From Couchioplanes caeruleus (GTDB taxonomy: Bacteria > Actinomycetota > Actinomycetes > Mycobacteriales > Micromonosporaceae), in assembly GCF_023499255.1 (NCBI RefSeq), contig NZ_CP092183.1:7498501-7562500 (forward strand): a DNA stretch of 64,000 bases. The letters are read 5' to 3'. Below are positions 62,391 through 64,000 of this stretch, one piece after another. Each line of letters starts with the position of its first letter. The first letter of the stretch is position 1. The notes under the pieces are model-generated. The model ran no database searches, was not told the DNA's origin, and saw only the letters and a list, made by a program, of their open reading frames with translations. The position numbers were made by a program, and so were the translations under genes.

Positions 62391-62446
62391 TCGCTGTGAA
62401 AGGCCCGGCTGACGCCGGTCACGACCCACCCCGGCCGTGACCGGTG

Positions 62447-63292
62447 TCAGGCGACGAGACCGGCGCGGAAGCCCGCGGCCACCGCGTGCGCCCGGTCGCG
62501 GGCGCCCAGCTTGCGGAAGAGCCGGCGGGCGTGGGTCTTGACCGTGTCCTCGGACACGAACAACTCCCGGCCGATCTCCGCGTTGCTCTTGCCGTCGGCC
62601 ATGCCGCGCAGCACCTGCAGTTCCCGCTCGGTGAGGGTCAGGCGCCGACCGGCCGGAGCGGCCTCGCCGACCCGGCTGTCGTTGCCGGGCCACACCAGCG
62701 GCCGGCCCGTGACCGGGTCGATGTCGGGGCCGTCGCCGCGCTGGGCGGGGACCATCGGCGAGTTCGGCAGCATCGCCGGGATGCCCGCCGCATTCGGGGT
62801 GCCGGCCATCGCCAGGCCGTCACGGTGCAGGCCACGGGCGGCGGCCGAGTTGTTGTTGCGCCCCGCCTGGCCGACCGCGGCCGGCTGGGCGTTCGCTCCG
62901 TTGATCGGCATGCCCTGGGGGCGTACCGGGAGCAGCAGGAGCAGCAGTGCCTTGGCGACGACACTGACCAGGTCGTGCTCGACGCCGCGGATGACGCCGC
63001 GGGCGCCGGCGGCGACCGTGGCGGCGGCGACCCGGGGGTCTTCCGCGCCGAAGAGGACGACTTGCGCCTGCGGGGCGCGGGCGAGGACGCGCCGGGTGAA
63101 ACCGACGCTGTCGGGACGGGTCACGGCGGTGTCGGCCAGAACGACCTCGGCCGGCCGCTCAGCCAGACGGATCATGGCCTCGGTCTCGCTGACCGCTGTC
63201 CGCACGACACCGGTCATCCCGAGCCGGGCCGCGGTCGACGCGACGGTCTGGGCCGCCAGTGGGGTACGGACGCACACGAGGACGGTACGCAC
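62447..63292 (-). CDS. bldM: BldM-like orphan response regulator with degenerate receiver
   Basis: 281 residues. The C-terminal LuxR-type domain (LTERELQVLRGMADGKSNAE, then GRELFVSEDTVKTHARRLF and KLGARDRAHAVAAGF) is nearly the same as that of Streptomyces BldM, and the location beside guaB and a whiB gene matches too. The receiver is degenerate: the acidic pair is replaced by Val-Arg (LVCVRTPLAA) and the conserved Lys region reads GARGVIRGVE, although VVLADTAV retains an Asp. A ~80-residue Asn/Pro/Gly-rich linker (about 125-205), absent from the ~200-residue Streptomyces protein, separates the domains. In Streptomyces BldM controls aerial development. Phosphorylation-independent action is likely. 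Confidence 0.8.
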   Translation of the reverse strand: MRTVLVCVRTPLAAQTVASTAARLGMTGVVRTAVSETEAMIRLAERPAEVVLADTAVTRPDSVGFTRRVLARAPQAQVVLFGAEDPRVAAATVAAGARGVIRGVEHDLVSVVAKALLLLLLPVRPQGMPINGANAQPAAVGQAGRNNNSAAARGLHRDGLAMAGTPNAAGIPAMLPNSPMVPAQRGDGPDIDPVTGRPLVWPGNDSRVGEAAPAGRRLTLTERELQVLRGMADGKSNAEIGRELFVSEDTVKTHARRLFRKLGARDRAHAVAAGFRAGLVA

Positions 63293-63522
63293 AGTGATCC
63301 TCCTTCTCTCTCAGAGGAGATCACGCGAGGGCCGCAGCATTACGCGCTTTAGATGGAAAAAATGGGAAACATCGGAACGGTTTTCGGCACCGGTGAGATA
63401 CGGCCGACGAAGACATCGACAAGTCGTGTGTGATCCGGCGTTCGCCGGGGTACACGGGCGACAGGCCTGAGCCAGGCCCCTCATGACAACACTCCGCGGT
63501 GCCGCGCGGGAGGAGGGTGTTG

Positions 63523-63912
63523 ATGTCGAACGTTCGCAGACTGCCCGGGCCCATCGCCGACCTTTGGGATTGGCAGCGACTCGGCCTGTGCAGAGGGCGG
63601 GACAGCGCCCAGTTCTTCCACCCCGACGGCGAGCGCGGATCTTCCCGCAACCGCCGCGAGGCGAAGGCCAAGGCCATGTGCGGCGCTTGCCCGGTCCGGG
63701 CCGAATGCGCCGCCCACGCTCTGGCGGTCCGTGAGCCGTACGGCGTCTGGGGAGGCTTCAGCGAAGCGGAGCGGCTGCGGCTGCTCGCAGTCGGCTGGGA
63801 TGACCTTGCCGATCGCCATCACGGACGGGTCGACCTTGCCCGGCTCGAGGCGCGCCTCGGCCGGCCCCACAAGTCCACGGTGCCGGCACAGCGGCAGGCA
63901 CCGGCGGCCTGA
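63523..63912 (+). CDS. whiB3: WhiB-family iron-sulfur transcription factor (WhiB3-like)
   Basis: 129 residues from ATG 63523 with AGGAGGG six bases upstream. Four cluster ligands C23, C53, C56 and C62 (LCRGRDS and MCGACPVRAEC) have the C-x29-C-x2-C-x5-C spacing, followed by the turn GVWGGFSEAERLRLL. The sequence LPGPIADLWDWQRLGLCRG and FFHPDGERG closely resembles mycobacterial WhiB3, which also lies near guaB. Such proteins bind a redox- or NO-sensitive [4Fe-4S] cluster and partner with the principal sigma factor. It is divergent from the BldM-like gene across 230 bp. The C-terminal ~40 residues are basic and longer than in WhiB3. Confidence 0.9.
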   Translation: MSNVRRLPGPIADLWDWQRLGLCRGRDSAQFFHPDGERGSSRNRREAKAKAMCGACPVRAECAAHALAVREPYGVWGGFSEAERLRLLAVGWDDLADRHHGRVDLARLEARLGRPHKSTVPAQRQAPAA

Positions 63913-63946
63913 CGCCGCCGAAGACGCGGCACGACAACACACCTGA

Positions 63947-63976
63947 CGGCGCGGCCCCCTGCGGGAGGCCGCGCCG
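63947..63976 (+). terminator. Terminator after the whiB gene
   Basis: CGGCGCGGCC (63947-63956) and GGCCGCGCCG (63967-63976) form a perfect 10-bp stem with a 10-base loop, 34 bp past the stop. The final ~25 bases of the window hold nothing that can be assigned. Confidence 0.75.
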
Positions 63977-64000
63977 GCGTCGTCGGCGGCTTGTCAGTCG

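Noticed and set aside
63985..64000. Possible 3' end of a reverse-strand gene at the window edge
   Set aside because: Too few bases remain to support any reading frame.

Overview
The window is very GC-rich, uses many GTG starts, has dense gene packing and carries actinobacterial marker genes (a WhiB protein, a BldM-type regulator, GuaB3, DUF6350 and DUF5319 families, PspC-type two-component genes). It is therefore a chromosomal segment of a filamentous actinobacterium. Gene content and style (repeat-rich GC spacers, AdhE, paired subtilases) would fit the Micromonosporaceae, but the family assignment is an inference. I see no tRNA, rRNA, CRISPR array, transposase, integrase or phage gene.

Left part (1-8817): a surface-glycan locus. 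It holds the end of a polytopic membrane protein (O-antigen ligase-like), a kinase-fold phosphotransferase, a sulfotransferase, a Wzx/MOP flippase, a SAM methyltransferase and a GH26-like lipoprotein, all translationally coupled. After a reverse-strand VOC protein and a WecB/TagA/CpsF glycosyltransferase come a second sulfotransferase and a GT2 glycosyltransferase. Two sulfotransferases suggest a sulfated exopolysaccharide or glycolipid. A DeoR regulator coupled to galT follows (8908-10772).

10.8-28.6 kb: central metabolism. AdhE has a repetitive N-terminal extension. It is followed by icd, small membrane and hypothetical proteins, mdh, a purN-purH-pentapeptide operon, a DUF6350 membrane protein, sucC-sucD, an IcmB-type B12-binding subunit and two secreted M23 peptidases. 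28.6-39.4 kb: PcrA/UvrD helicase, a secreted 5'-nucleotidase, a chorismate mutase preceded by what looks like a Phe/Tyr-codon attenuator, and a five-gene oligopeptide/dipeptide ABC operon.

40.6-50.4 kb: envelope functions. A NarL-type response regulator and a PspC-histidine kinase (apparently starting at an AUC codon) are divergent from a large PspC/LiaF-like protein. A phosphatidylserine decarboxylase fused to an extra N-terminal domain faces pssA. Two tandem paralogous double-Nudix genes and a small PspC protein follow. 51-64 kb: guaA, two paralogous subtilases, an LCP ligase, an M1 aminopeptidase lipoprotein, guaB3, guaB, a DUF5319 protein, a BldM-like regulator and a WhiB3-like protein; the last five form the conserved actinobacterial guaB neighbourhood.

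Several gene-free spacers (24.7-25.6, 27.2-27.7, 39.4-40.6, 49.3-50.05, 50.4-51.0 kb) contain unrelated families of short GC-rich tandem repeats. The best candidates for follow-up are the Phe-Phe-Tyr-Tyr leader before chorismate mutase, the AUC start of the PspC kinase, the AdhE repeat extension with a DosR-like box upstream, the Psd fusion and the sulfated-glycan locus.
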